Below the pieces are notes generated by a model. That model saw only the letters and a list, made by a program, of their open reading frames with translations. It searched no databases and was not told the origin of the DNA. Of a stretch of 64,000 nucleotides of DNA, positions 51,443 through 59,984 are shown piece after piece (the stretch's first letter is position 1; each line of letters starts with the position of its first letter). This DNA is from Arhodomonas sp051195215 (lineage in GTDB: Bacteria; Pseudomonadota; Gammaproteobacteria; Nitrococcales; Nitrococcaceae): assembly GCF_051195215.1 (NCBI RefSeq), contig NZ_JBNAZM010000003.1, positions 124,001 through 188,000 of the forward strand, written 5' to 3'. A program made the translations under genes and the position numbers.

Positions 51443-51958
51443 TCACTCGATGACACCGCAGGCGACGCGTGGCCCGCCGCCACCGAGCTTGTTGGGCTGA
51501 TCCGCATAGTTGTCGCCGTTGCCGTGGACCATCACGGCGTGACCGGCCAGGGCGCCGACCTCCAGACGCGGCGCCAGAAGCGGCATCGCGGCATTGCCCA
51601 TGGAATCGACCGTCAGCGCAGGCAGGTCGCCGAGATGACCGCTCGCGCTGTAGGGCCCGCGGTGCCGGCCGGTATCGTCCGGATCGAAGTGCCCGCCGGC
51701 CGCGGCGGCGGCGGTCATGTCACCGTCCTTCACGGCAGGCTGGCAGCTCGGCTTCCGGTGCACGTGGAAGCCGTGCACCCCGGGCTCCAGACCTTTCAGG
51801 TCGGGTTCGATCAACATCCCGTACTCGGAGTTGCTGAACGTCACCGTGCCAATGGCGTCGCCGACGCCGTCAGCGCTCACCCGGTGCATCGTGACTTCGG
51901 TGGCCGCCATGGCGGCTGGCGTGGCCGTTACGAGGGCGAGAATCAATAGACGTTTCAT
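51443..51958 (-). CDS. sodC: Periplasmic Cu/Zn superoxide dismutase
   Basis: 171 residues from ATG 51956-51958 with AGGAGG upstream. A signal peptide (MKRLLILALVTATPAAMA) comes first. Metal ligands are visible in GVHGFHVHRKPSC, GGHFDPDDTGRHRGPYSASG and HAVMVHGNGDNY. The structural disulfide is Cys in KPSCQ and RVACGVIE. Complete; dismutates superoxide in the periplasm. Convergent with the sulfotransferase gene. Confidence 0.95.
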   Translation of the reverse strand: MKRLLILALVTATPAAMAATEVTMHRVSADGVGDAIGTVTFSNSEYGMLIEPDLKGLEPGVHGFHVHRKPSCQPAVKDGDMTAAAAAGGHFDPDDTGRHRGPYSASGHLGDLPALTVDSMGNAAMPLLAPRLEVGALAGHAVMVHGNGDNYADQPNKLGGGGPRVACGVIE

Positions 51959-52031
51959 CGTGCCTCCTGCATCCGATGACGTCACCCCCTCTCGTGCTCC
52001 ATGCAACGCTAACAGTTGTGAGTGCCGAGGT

Positions 52032-52213
52032 ACTAACCTTTCGTATTGCCATGCCTCAGCGTTGGTCAGCGCGCTTGTGGCAGAGCGCGAGGCGCACGGT
52101 ATAGCAAGGTCTACATGAACGACGGGCAACGCTGCCCACAGGCGCGCTGACGAGCGCCCAAAGGGAGCCGTCGTGCGGCTCTGAGGCATGGCAATACTTG
52201 TCGACGGGTTAGT
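52032..52213. repeat. Inverted-repeat element, short form (182 bp)
   Basis: Ends ACTAACC (52032-52038) and GGTTAGT (52207-52213), with a perfect 17-bp inner pair GTATTGCCATGCCTCAG (52043-52059) / 52181-52197. Inside it, the core GCGAGGCGCACGGTATAGCA then AGGTCTACATGAACGACGGG is a relative of the core in the 267-bp element at 57.8 kb. Non-coding, MITE/BIME-like. Confidence 0.75.
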
Positions 52214-53675
52214 GAAACCCGTGCGGCAATGCGACCTCGAGAGCAGCGCGAGCCTGGTTTCGCTGGTCACCGTGGCGGTCCGTGCGATGCCCGTAACGGC
52301 CGTTTACGGTGACCGTGAACGGCGGCAGATTCGCCGGCGGCCACCGCACCCGCCAACGCAGCCGCCCTTCCAGTGCAAGCTCGCGGATGTCCTCGGAATC
52401 GTCCGCCGCGAAGCGGCGGTCGGCGTCGATGCGGAACTCTGCGTCGAGCCGGCGGGGGATCAGCGTCGCAGTGCTCGCCAGTCGCGTCTCCATGACCCAC
52501 GACCGCGGCGCCTCGGGCCTCGCCTGCGTCATCTTCCAGTTCACTTCGGGGTGAAACGCGACTCGCCCGCCGAGTGGCACCTTCGCGAACAATCGTGTGG
52601 TGCGCTGTATCCGCCCGGCACCCTGAACGTCGGGCGCATGGGTCACTGAATGCCGGTAATGCCCGCCCCACTGCCAGGCACCGGGGCGAAAACCGACGCC
52701 AAGGCTCGCCGACTCCCGCCGTTCGGCCAGAGTGTCGGCCTGCAGGCGGATCAGGCGGCTTTGCGTCAGCGTGACCCTGTAACGTGGACTGCGCAGGATG
52801 CCGCCGACGACAGGCAGCCATCCGAGTCCGCCGTCGGTGTAGACGAGTTCGGTGGTGATCGCCTCGCGCTCGCGGTCGCCATCGCCGGCATCGGAATCGT
52901 GTAGCGTTCGTGTACCGCCGATTCGACCCGAAAGCGCCCCCCAGTCGACGCGCGCGGCCAGCCGATCCACGCGCCGCCCCCGTGCCGGCTCGTCGTTCGC
53001 ACGGGTCCAGAACGCCTCGTCGGCCCAGCGCCGCTCCGCCAGCAACTCCCAGGCGAAGGCGTTCCCCGTATCGGGCGAGCTGGCATAGCGGGCTGAAAGA
53101 TCATAGGCCGCGCCGCTGTTGGATTGCGCGGCACCATATCGGTGCACTTCCACCGCCCGGCTCGCGGCATACTCGCCGTGTAGCCGCAAGCGATCGGCGA
53201 ACAGGTTGTCGTGAAGCGCCACCGACCACACGTCGCCACGCTCGGTGACCGCGTCCACCGCCGGAGCGTCATCGACATAATCGAGGTAGGCGCTTTCGAG
53301 AACGGGCCCACGCATCGACCGCACGGCGGGACGAAGCTGCATGCCCCAGCCCTGGATACCCGCCGCTTCGTCGTTGACCCAGAGACCTTGGTGGGCGGCA
53401 TTCGTCTCGCCCCGCTGAGTGGGAAAGCCTGTCAGTCGCGAGCGCAACGCCCGCGTGCCGGACCGTCGCACCGACATCGGCGCAAGGCTTGGCAACTGCG
53501 CCTGCACACCCCTGCTGCAGGCCCCGCTGCGCCCTGTGGCAGCAGACTCACAGCCCCCTCGTCCAGCCGTTACCCCGGTATCGGGCAGCACCATCGCGGC
53601 AACCGCCGCCTGCGCCCATGAACCACTCGCTAGCGCTACGCACACCGCGGCCGGCGCCAGAAACGCCCGTCGCAT
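52209..53675 (-). CDS. Probable outer-membrane beta-barrel protein
   Basis: 488 residues with a signal peptide (MRRAFLAPAAVCVALASGSW-AQA). After it come many alternating short strands (YLDYVDDAPAV, WSVALHDNLFADRLRLHGEY, RYRVTLTQSRLIRLQAD, WQWGGHYRHSVT, RVAFHPEVNWKM). This is the look of a large barrel, but it does not end in the usual aromatic residue: the C-terminus is ALPHGFH. Its stop codon lies within the terminal repeat of the element at 52032-52213, so the original C-terminus may have been replaced. Function unknown. Confidence 0.65.
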   Translation of the reverse strand: MRRAFLAPAAVCVALASGSWAQAAVAAMVLPDTGVTAGRGGCESAATGRSGACSRGVQAQLPSLAPMSVRRSGTRALRSRLTGFPTQRGETNAAHQGLWVNDEAAGIQGWGMQLRPAVRSMRGPVLESAYLDYVDDAPAVDAVTERGDVWSVALHDNLFADRLRLHGEYAASRAVEVHRYGAAQSNSGAAYDLSARYASSPDTGNAFAWELLAERRWADEAFWTRANDEPARGRRVDRLAARVDWGALSGRIGGTRTLHDSDAGDGDREREAITTELVYTDGGLGWLPVVGGILRSPRYRVTLTQSRLIRLQADTLAERRESASLGVGFRPGAWQWGGHYRHSVTHAPDVQGAGRIQRTTRLFAKVPLGGRVAFHPEVNWKMTQARPEAPRSWVMETRLASTATLIPRRLDAEFRIDADRRFAADDSEDIRELALEGRLRWRVRWPPANLPPFTVTVNGRYGHRTDRHGDQRNQARAALEVALPHGFH

Positions 53676-53938
53676 CGCTCCGCGACACCCCCGTCATCAG
53701 ACATGAACAGTCCGCGTCAAACTGTCGCAGTATGCCGACACACGCGCGGACTGAAACAGCTACGGGTTCACGGGTTCGGGGAGCGCCGACGAACGGTCGA
53801 TCCCGTTCGCCGGCGTGGCAACGTTCATACCGGAGAAACGGGCCGGACATTGCTGGTAAGCGCTGTGTAAGGGCCGGCTGCAACCGTCGGCCTGCGTTCG
53901 ACACCACCGGCATTCACGGAGACGGAAGGGGGACACCT

Positions 53939-54889
53939 ATGCAATACCGTGCGCTTGCCCGGATCGTAGCGACGACCTCGCTGGCCGCGCTTGCGATGGC
54001 CCCGGCCCTCGCCGGCGCCGCACAATCCGACGACATCACGATCAACCTCGAACGACCCGTCAACGGCAGCAGGGTCACGGGGATCAACGTCATTACGGGC
54101 TGGGCGGTCGCGCCCGCCGGCATCGACCGGGTCGAGCTGTTCATCGACGACGGGAGCACGCGCAACCAGGTGCTCGCCTACGGCGGATCACGCAAGGACG
54201 TCTGCCGCGGCCGTTCACCGACTCCGCCGGATTGCCCGCGCGTGGGCTTCGCCTCCACGTTCAGCTACAACCTGCTCAACGACGGCGAGCACACGTTCAC
54301 CGTCCGCGCCTACGACAACGACGGCGACTTCAACGAGGATTCCGCCACGTTCACCATCAACAGCTTCGGCGAGAACTTCGTCGACGGTGACCGCCTATCC
54401 CTGCCGGCATTCCAGATCAGCAACGTCTTCAAGGCCAACGCCGGGAGCGACAATCAGCGCTACGACGTCGAGTTCGAGTGGCGCACCGCCGCCCAGCAGT
54501 TCGTGATGACGGACATCACCGAACGGCCCAACCTGGTGGCGTTCCTGCTGCCCGATGCGCCCAGCGGTCTGACCGCGAGTACCAGCGGCGGCGACGTCGA
54601 GCTCAACTGGAGCGACAGCACGACGAGTGGCGACTTCGGACAGGAAAGCTGGTTCGTCGTGGAGCGCAAATTCTCGAACTTCGCGCTGGGCATCGACACG
54701 GATTTCGAGGTCGTCGGCGTCGCGGGGCCGGATACCACGACATTCACGGATAGCACGGCGACGCTGTCGGTGGCCGTGGCACCGGGAACGTACACGTACC
54801 GCGTTCTGGCGGCAGTGCCCAGCGGCACGAGTGCCAGTGGCACCGCCACCGTCACCCAGACGCAGGACACCATCATCCTGGAAAAGTAG
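53939..54889 (+). CDS. Secreted protein with Ig-like and fibronectin-III-like domains
   Basis: 316 residues from ATG 53939 (GGAAGGGGG upstream). Signal peptide ends in APALAGAAQ. Domain 1 (about 33-120), with LERPVNGSRVTGINVITGWA and HTFTVRAYDNDGDFNEDSAT, is a bacterial Ig-like fold. Domain 2 (about 200-310), with APSGLTASTSGGDVELNWSD and TYTYRVLAAVPSGTSASGTA, is FN3-like. Probably periplasmic or extracellular with a binding role; no enzyme domain seen. Confidence 0.72.
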   Translation: MQYRALARIVATTSLAALAMAPALAGAAQSDDITINLERPVNGSRVTGINVITGWAVAPAGIDRVELFIDDGSTRNQVLAYGGSRKDVCRGRSPTPPDCPRVGFASTFSYNLLNDGEHTFTVRAYDNDGDFNEDSATFTINSFGENFVDGDRLSLPAFQISNVFKANAGSDNQRYDVEFEWRTAAQQFVMTDITERPNLVAFLLPDAPSGLTASTSGGDVELNWSDSTTSGDFGQESWFVVERKFSNFALGIDTDFEVVGVAGPDTTTFTDSTATLSVAVAPGTYTYRVLAAVPSGTSASGTATVTQTQDTIILEK

Positions 54890-54939
54890 ACGCCGACGCC
54901 GCCGTGGCCTTCGCGCCACGGCGGCGCACGCATAACCGG

Positions 54940-55503
54940 CTATGCGCCACCATAGCCGAGCCCGGCGACCACGCCGAGGCCGATGAACACCACCGCTGCG
55001 GCACCATGGATCGCCCGCATGGGCAAACGGTCCGCGGCGAACCGCCCCATGATCACCACGGGCACGTTCGCGGCGAGCATCCCCAACGTGGTGCCCGCGA
55101 TCACCAGCCACGCGGGATCGAAGCGCGCGGCGAGCACCACCGTCGCCACCTGGGTCTTGTCACCGATCTCGACGAGGAAGAATGCGATCAGCGTAGTCAC
55201 GAAAACGCCGTAGGGGTAGCGCCCTGCGGCGTCGTCCTCGCTGTCCGGCACCAGCAGCCACAGGCCCATGGCGATGAACGACAACGCCAGCCCCCACCGC
55301 AGCGCGACCTCGGGCACCAGCGCACTGAGCCACACGCCGAGCGCCCCGGCGACCGCATGATTGGCGATGGTCGCGAGTGTGATACCGGCGATGATGGGCC
55401 AGGGACGACCGTAGCGCGCGGCAAGCACGAGCGCGAGAAGCTGGGTCTTGTCGCCGATCTCGGCGAGAGCGACGGCGACGGTGGAAATCAGGATGGCTTG
55501 CAC
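54940..55503 (-). CDS. UPF0016/TMEM165 (GDT1) family cation exporter
   Basis: 187 residues with about six membrane helices and the two hallmark motifs LAEIGDKTQLLALVLAARY and LVEIGDKTQVATVVLAARFD. The family exports Mn2+ (MneA/MntX) or Ca2+. I start at GTG 55501-55503, because family members begin with xQAxLISTxxVALAEIGDKT; ATG 55539 and GTG 55551 are alternatives. A yybP-ykoY manganese riboswitch lies upstream on the same strand, so manganese export is the likely role. Confidence 0.9.
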   Translation of the reverse strand: MQAILISTVAVALAEIGDKTQLLALVLAARYGRPWPIIAGITLATIANHAVAGALGVWLSALVPEVALRWGLALSFIAMGLWLLVPDSEDDAAGRYPYGVFVTTLIAFFLVEIGDKTQVATVVLAARFDPAWLVIAGTTLGMLAANVPVVIMGRFAADRLPMRAIHGAAAVVFIGLGVVAGLGYGGA

Positions 55504-55577
55504 GGATGGATCCCAGGGGGCGGGCTGACGAACACCCATGACACGACACACCCGCCCGCCCCCGGTTGGGTGTCCGT

Positions 55578-55688
55578 GTCAAAGGTCTCGTCAGGCATCG
55601 CTGCCGCACACGCCACGGTCCATTGAGGGACCAAATCTGTTGACGTGCGCCCCGCACCGCGAAGGGTGCGGCCGACTACTCCCCTAAG
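55578..55688 (-). promoter_or_regulatory. yybP-ykoY manganese riboswitch
   Basis: On the minus strand the leader reads TTAGGGGAGTAG (55676-55687), a GC hairpin, GTCAACAGATTTGG, a second stem and finally TGACGAGACCTTTG (about 55579-55593). These are the conserved elements of the yybP-ykoY class and in the right order. It precedes the UPF0016 gene by about 75 bases. Mn2+ binding should switch the exporter on, as for mntP and alx. Confidence 0.85.
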
Positions 55689-55885
55689 ACGCGACGAACT
55701 TTACCGCACTCGCGCTCCGACCTCCAGGCCTCGGGAACGTCATAACAGCGTCACGCCATTGCAATCGCGAACCGCTACAAAGAGCGCCGCACCGGTCCAC
55801 GGGATGACGAACGGATACGCGCCGCCGGACCGCACGATCCGATTTTCCGAGACGAGTGGTACTGACCACCACGGGAGCCAATCCC
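55689..55885. other. Gene-free promoter region
   Basis: Divergent region between the riboswitch and the small cysteine-containing gene; presumably holds both promoters. No convincing gene or repeat is seen. Confidence 0.3.
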
Positions 55886-56131
55886 ATGCCGCGCAATTCC
55901 ACCGCCACCCCGGCTGCCTCTTCGGTGATCTGTCATCGGCCCGACTGTCATTGCCCGCTCCTAAGCCCGGCACGCGTCGCCGAGCACCTCCGGCTTCATC
56001 GCGAGGCCGCTACGCTTCTCCGCGCCCGCCCGGCGCTGACCGTGGAGGATCTGCGGGCAGCCGTCGATCGGGCACCGCACTGCCACTGCCCGGCCCCGGC
56101 GGTGGAGCCACCGCTGCCGGACGCGGCCTGA
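55886..56131 (+). CDS. Small Cys/His-rich protein preceding a chemoreceptor
   Basis: 81 residues from ATG 55886 (ACGGGAG upstream). Two similar Cys/His clusters, ICHRPDCHCPLLSP and RAPHCHCPAPAV, flank a helical middle (HLRLHREAATLLRARPALT). This could bind a metal. It ends 3 bases before the chemoreceptor start, so the two are coexpressed. Unknown family. Confidence 0.55.
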   Translation: MPRNSTATPAASSVICHRPDCHCPLLSPARVAEHLRLHREAATLLRARPALTVEDLRAAVDRAPHCHCPAPAVEPPLPDAA

Positions 56132-56134
56132 CCG

Positions 56135-57763
56135 ATGCCTGCGGTAACCCTGCGCGCGCGCTTGTGGGCGGCGTTCGGCCTGCTCGTACTAGCCATCGTA
56201 GCGGTGGCGGGCACCGGATTGTGGCACCTCACCCGGCTCGACACAGCGGTGACGGCAATCACCGACGGCGCTCTGCAGCGCGCCCGCTACGCGCACCAGG
56301 TGGAGGGGGCAGTGGCGGCGCTGGAGCGAGCGGAGAAGGGGGGTCTCCTCGCACGTGCGACTCTCGATATCGCCGGCGCCAAGTCGTACTTCGAGGATGC
56401 CGTCGGGCAGTTCGAACGGCTGCAATCCCTCGTCGAACGATTGCAGGCCCTACCGGCGGACGAACGCCAGCGCCAGCGGCTCGCGGCCTTCGAGCGACAT
56501 ATCGCCGATTACCGGGGTGTGCACGAACGCTTGCGCGATCTCGCCGGCAAGGGGCAGGTGCAACCTGCCATGAAACTCAGCGAGGGCGAGGGCGCGCCAT
56601 TGCTAGCAGCGGCGTACGCCGCCCTGGATGAATACACCGCGGCAGTTGACGATGCCTCCGCCGCGGCTCGCGAACGCGCCGCCGCCGAAGCGACCACCGC
56701 CCGCTGGTGGATCGCCGCTGTGACCGCCGCGGCAGTGCTCACGGGTGTGTTGCTCGCCTGGCTCATTGCCCGGCACCTGCGTCACGGCCTGGCTCGCATG
56801 GTCGCCGCTGCCGAGGCGGTAGCCTCTGGCGACCTGCGGGCCCGGGTGGACTGGTCACACCGGGACGAGATCGGGCGAACAGCGAGGCGACTGGAGCAGA
56901 GCTACGCCGCGTTCGCCGAGTCGGTGGACGCCATCCGCGCCACCGAGCAGACCCTGGGCGAGGCTGCCGACACCCTCACCGAGCGAAGCAACGACATGGT
57001 CACGGCACTGCGCCGCCAGGGCGAACGTGTCGGCGACGCCACCGAGGGCGCGGGGCACAATGCCGTCGCCGTTCAGGAGGTCGCCACCGCCGCCGGCGAA
57101 GCCGCGGCGACTACCGGCGAGGTGGATGAGCGCATCCGCGAGGGACGTGAGCGGGTGGACGCGGGCCTCGAGAGTGTCCGCGAAACCGAAAGGGCACTCG
57201 GGCAGACCGCCGATCGCCTCGCCGAGCTCACCGGCCACGCCGAATCCATCGACCGCGTGATGACGGTCATCGACGACCTCGCCGCGCAGACCAACCTGCT
57301 CGCCCTGAACGCTGCCATCGAGGCTTCCCGCGCCGGCGATGCCGGACGCGGTTTCGCGGTCGTCGCCGAGGAGGTGCGCGCGCTCGCCCAACGCAGTGCC
57401 ACCTCCACTGAGGAGATCCGCGCCACTGTCACCACGCTGCAGCAACTCGCGGGTGACAGCCGCGCTGCCATGGACGACAGCCTCGCCTCGGTAGCGCACG
57501 CCCGCACGGAGTCGGAGCGCGTTCACGACGCCTTCCGGGGCATCCACGAAGGCGTGGCCGCGATCCGCAGGCGCACCGAGCGTATCGCCACCGCCGCCGA
57601 AGAGCAGACACGGGTCGGCGAGGAGCTGCACCGCCAGATCGACGAAATCCGAACCATCGCGGACGAGACCACGGCCAGCGGCGAAGCCTGCGAACACATC
57701 TCTCACGATCTCCGCGGACAGGCGGACCGGTTATCCACCCGCGTGCGCCGATTCCGGACCTGA
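56135..57763 (+). CDS. Methyl-accepting chemotaxis protein
   Basis: 542 residues. TM1 (LWAAFGLLVLAIVAVAGTGL, about 10-29), a periplasmic helical sensor (about 30-190), TM2 (WWIAAVTAAAVLTGVLLAWL) and HAMP come first. The signalling hairpin has NLLALNAAIEASRAGDAGRG then FAVVAEEVRALAQ. No CheR pentapeptide. Directly follows the small Cys/His gene. Ligand unknown. Confidence 0.92.
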   Translation: MPAVTLRARLWAAFGLLVLAIVAVAGTGLWHLTRLDTAVTAITDGALQRARYAHQVEGAVAALERAEKGGLLARATLDIAGAKSYFEDAVGQFERLQSLVERLQALPADERQRQRLAAFERHIADYRGVHERLRDLAGKGQVQPAMKLSEGEGAPLLAAAYAALDEYTAAVDDASAAARERAAAEATTARWWIAAVTAAAVLTGVLLAWLIARHLRHGLARMVAAAEAVASGDLRARVDWSHRDEIGRTARRLEQSYAAFAESVDAIRATEQTLGEAADTLTERSNDMVTALRRQGERVGDATEGAGHNAVAVQEVATAAGEAAATTGEVDERIREGRERVDAGLESVRETERALGQTADRLAELTGHAESIDRVMTVIDDLAAQTNLLALNAAIEASRAGDAGRGFAVVAEEVRALAQRSATSTEEIRATVTTLQQLAGDSRAAMDDSLASVAHARTESERVHDAFRGIHEGVAAIRRRTERIATAAEEQTRVGEELHRQIDEIRTIADETTASGEACEHISHDLRGQADRLSTRVRRFRT

Positions 57764-57833
57764 GCGCGGAAAATCCGCCCCCCACCGACTGCAATGCTGG
57801 CGTACTGACGGGCGCAGAAACACGGCACTAGTT

Positions 57834-58100
57834 ACTAATCCGATCACAGGTAATGCCACGTGTCAGAGCGCTTGTGCGATTCGGCTGCCAGGCGCGCGAG
57901 CGAAGGCGTGGCAAGGCTCACGTCGAGTGAGCGCAACGCCGCAGCCGAATCGCACAAGCGCTCCCTTCGGGCGAGGCTGTCGGGCGCTCTCGCGGCGTTG
58001 CTCGTCGCTCATGTAGCGCTTGCTACACCACGCGCCTCGCGCCTTGCGAGAACGCCCGACAGCCTCGCTGACATGTGGCATCACCTGTGATCGGATTAGT
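57834..58100. repeat. Inverted-repeat element, long form (267 bp)
   Basis: 33-base terminal inverted repeats (57834-57866 starting ACTAATCCGATCACAGGTAA; 58068-58100) differ at 2 positions. Inside are AGCGCTTGTGCGATTCGGCT-GC with its inverse about 60 bases on, and CGAGGCTGTCGGGCGCTCTC-GC with its inverse. Two inverted copies of a core related to GTAGCAAGCGCTACATGAGC also occur, one of which matches the short element at 52.1 kb. No coding frame. It lies in a 411-base gap that otherwise holds no gene. Confidence 0.8.
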
Positions 58101-58175
58101 ATTGGGTGGTCAGGCGTCCACCGCCTGCGAGCATGCCAGTGGCCTGGAACACGAATTCGTTGTACTTAATGCGCG

Positions 58176-59837
58176 TCATGGCGCCATGACGCGCCCTAGG
58201 TGGCGGTCCACGAACAGGACATTGCCAGCCTTGGCCTTGGCGTCGCGCTTGACCTTGGCAAGCCGCGCCGAGACCTCGTGGTGGTTGGCGAAGCGCCCTC
58301 CGGATACCGGCACCGCCGCCATCGACAGCGCCACCAGCGGGAAACGCCGGTGGCGGCCGTGGCGATCCACGGTATCCAGGCCGCCACGGGCATGATCGTC
58401 CGGCTCGTAGAAGTCGCCGCAACGGGCGGCGAACTCGTCGAGCATCCGGCGGCAACGCCGCTCCCAGTCGGAACCGCTGAGCACCAGCACGAAATCGTCA
58501 CCGCCGACGTGCCCGGCGAACTCATCGGCACGCAGTCTCGCCTCGAGGACACGCGCCGTGGCGAGAATCACCTCGTCACCGCGCTGGTAACCATAGCGGT
58601 CGTTGTAGGGCTTGAAGTTGTCCAGGTCGGCGTAGACGACGACGAAGGCTTCACCGGCGGCGATTCGCCCGTCGACATGCTGCTCGATGCGCACGTTGCC
58701 GGGCAGGCCGGTGAGTGGGTTGGCATGCCGGGCAGTGTGAATCTGCAAATCGGTGATCCGCCGTAGCAGGTCGAAGACGCTGCCGACGCCGACGTACCTT
58801 CCCTGCGCATCGGTTACCACGAAGGCCTCGTCAGCGTCCGCGGTCTCGGTGACGCGGCGACTCAGTGCCTCCAGCGGCAGATCCGAGGGCACGGTTAGCG
58901 CACGCGTATCGACGAATTCCACTACCGGGCGCCCACCGAAGAGCGCGTGGCCGTAGTTGTGCGCCAGCCGGGAGAGCAGCGCGTCACCACGCACCAGCCC
59001 GGCGGGCCGGTTGTCCGTGGACACCAGTGGCACGCAGCGCAGATGCGATTCAGCACGAAAACGCGCCGCGACCTCGGCAGCAGTGGCGGCGGGCGAGGAC
59101 GGCGTCACCGGCGCGGCGAGATCGCCGGCGATATGCCGGCCGTCACGGTCGCCCGCATGCGCCACACCCGGCAGTGCCGGCCCCGTGGTCAAGGGCCGCG
59201 GGCGGGGACGGCCGAGCAGATAGCCCTGACAGTAGCGCATACCGAGCGCCCGCAGGGCGAGGTACTCGGCATCCGTCTCGATGCCCTCGACGATGACCCG
59301 CGCGCCCATCCGCCGGGCCATGTCCAGCACCGAGCGCACCACGTCACGCTTGCCGGCGTCGGCGTCAGCGCCACTGGCGAAGTAGCGGTCGAGCTTGACG
59401 TAGTCCGGGCGCAGCTCCGACCAGTGACGCAGACCGGCATAGCCAGCGCCCAGGTCGTCCAGGGCGATCGCGAAGCCCATGGCACGGTAGTGGTCCACGG
59501 CGCGGCGGACGATGTCGTAGTCGTGGATGGGGAACTGCTCGGTGATCTCGATCACGACGCGCTCCGGCGCCACGCCGGCGCGTTCGAGCAGGCGCAGGGT
59601 CTCCCCCGATGGATGGCGCACGTCCACGACGGCATCCGGCGTGACGTTGAGGAACAGCCGGCCCGGGCAACCGCTGCGGCCGAAGGCCTCGATGATCACC
59701 GCACGACAGAGCAGGTCCAGCTCCACGAGGCGGCCGTCACGGGCCGCGGCGTCAAAGAGCTTGAGCGGGGAGTGCAACGCGCTGGCCGACGGCCCGCGTA
59801 TCAACGCCTCGTGCCCCCAGAGCTCGCCGTGTCGCAC
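58176..59837 (-). CDS. EAL-CBS-GGDEF c-di-GMP protein, N-terminus frameshifted
   Basis: Domains in order are EAL (HEALIRGP, LNVTPDAVVDV, VIEITEQ, IALDDLGAGYAGL, YVKLDRYF and VIVEGIET, all catalytic residues kept), a CBS pair (about 235-390), then GGDEF with FAGHVGGDDFVLVLSG. This order, with GGDEF last, suits a nucleotide-gated phosphodiesterase. The conserved first strand LFQPIVACDT lies in another frame just upstream (59830-59908); one base seems missing near 59829. The frame alone could start only at GTG 59835-59837. Confidence 0.85.
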   Translation of the reverse strand: MRHGELWGHEALIRGPSASALHSPLKLFDAAARDGRLVELDLLCRAVIIEAFGRSGCPGRLFLNVTPDAVVDVRHPSGETLRLLERAGVAPERVVIEITEQFPIHDYDIVRRAVDHYRAMGFAIALDDLGAGYAGLRHWSELRPDYVKLDRYFASGADADAGKRDVVRSVLDMARRMGARVIVEGIETDAEYLALRALGMRYCQGYLLGRPRPRPLTTGPALPGVAHAGDRDGRHIAGDLAAPVTPSSPAATAAEVAARFRAESHLRCVPLVSTDNRPAGLVRGDALLSRLAHNYGHALFGGRPVVEFVDTRALTVPSDLPLEALSRRVTETADADEAFVVTDAQGRYVGVGSVFDLLRRITDLQIHTARHANPLTGLPGNVRIEQHVDGRIAAGEAFVVVYADLDNFKPYNDRYGYQRGDEVILATARVLEARLRADEFAGHVGGDDFVLVLSGSDWERRCRRMLDEFAARCGDFYEPDDHARGGLDTVDRHGRHRRFPLVALSMAAVPVSGGRFANHHEVSARLAKVKRDAKAKAGNVLFVDRHLGRVMAP

Positions 59838-59908
59838 GCGACGATCGGCTGAAACAGCGCTGCGACCTGCCGATTGCTGAAGATGTCGTCCAGGCCGTTC
59901 CCCCTCAT
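59827..59908 (-). pseudogene. Out-of-frame start of the EAL protein
   Basis: From ATG 59906-59908 (GGGGG upstream) reads MRGNGLDDIFSNRQVAALFQ then PIVACDT, the expected opening of an EAL domain, before leaving frame at about 59829 just ahead of GELWGHEALIRGP. Confidence 0.7.
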
Positions 59909-59984
59909 CGTCGCCCCCATTGACCGCGACCGCGCAGCATAGCCGCCCGGTCGTGACAGCATCGTGACCGCACGCCGGTGCCGC

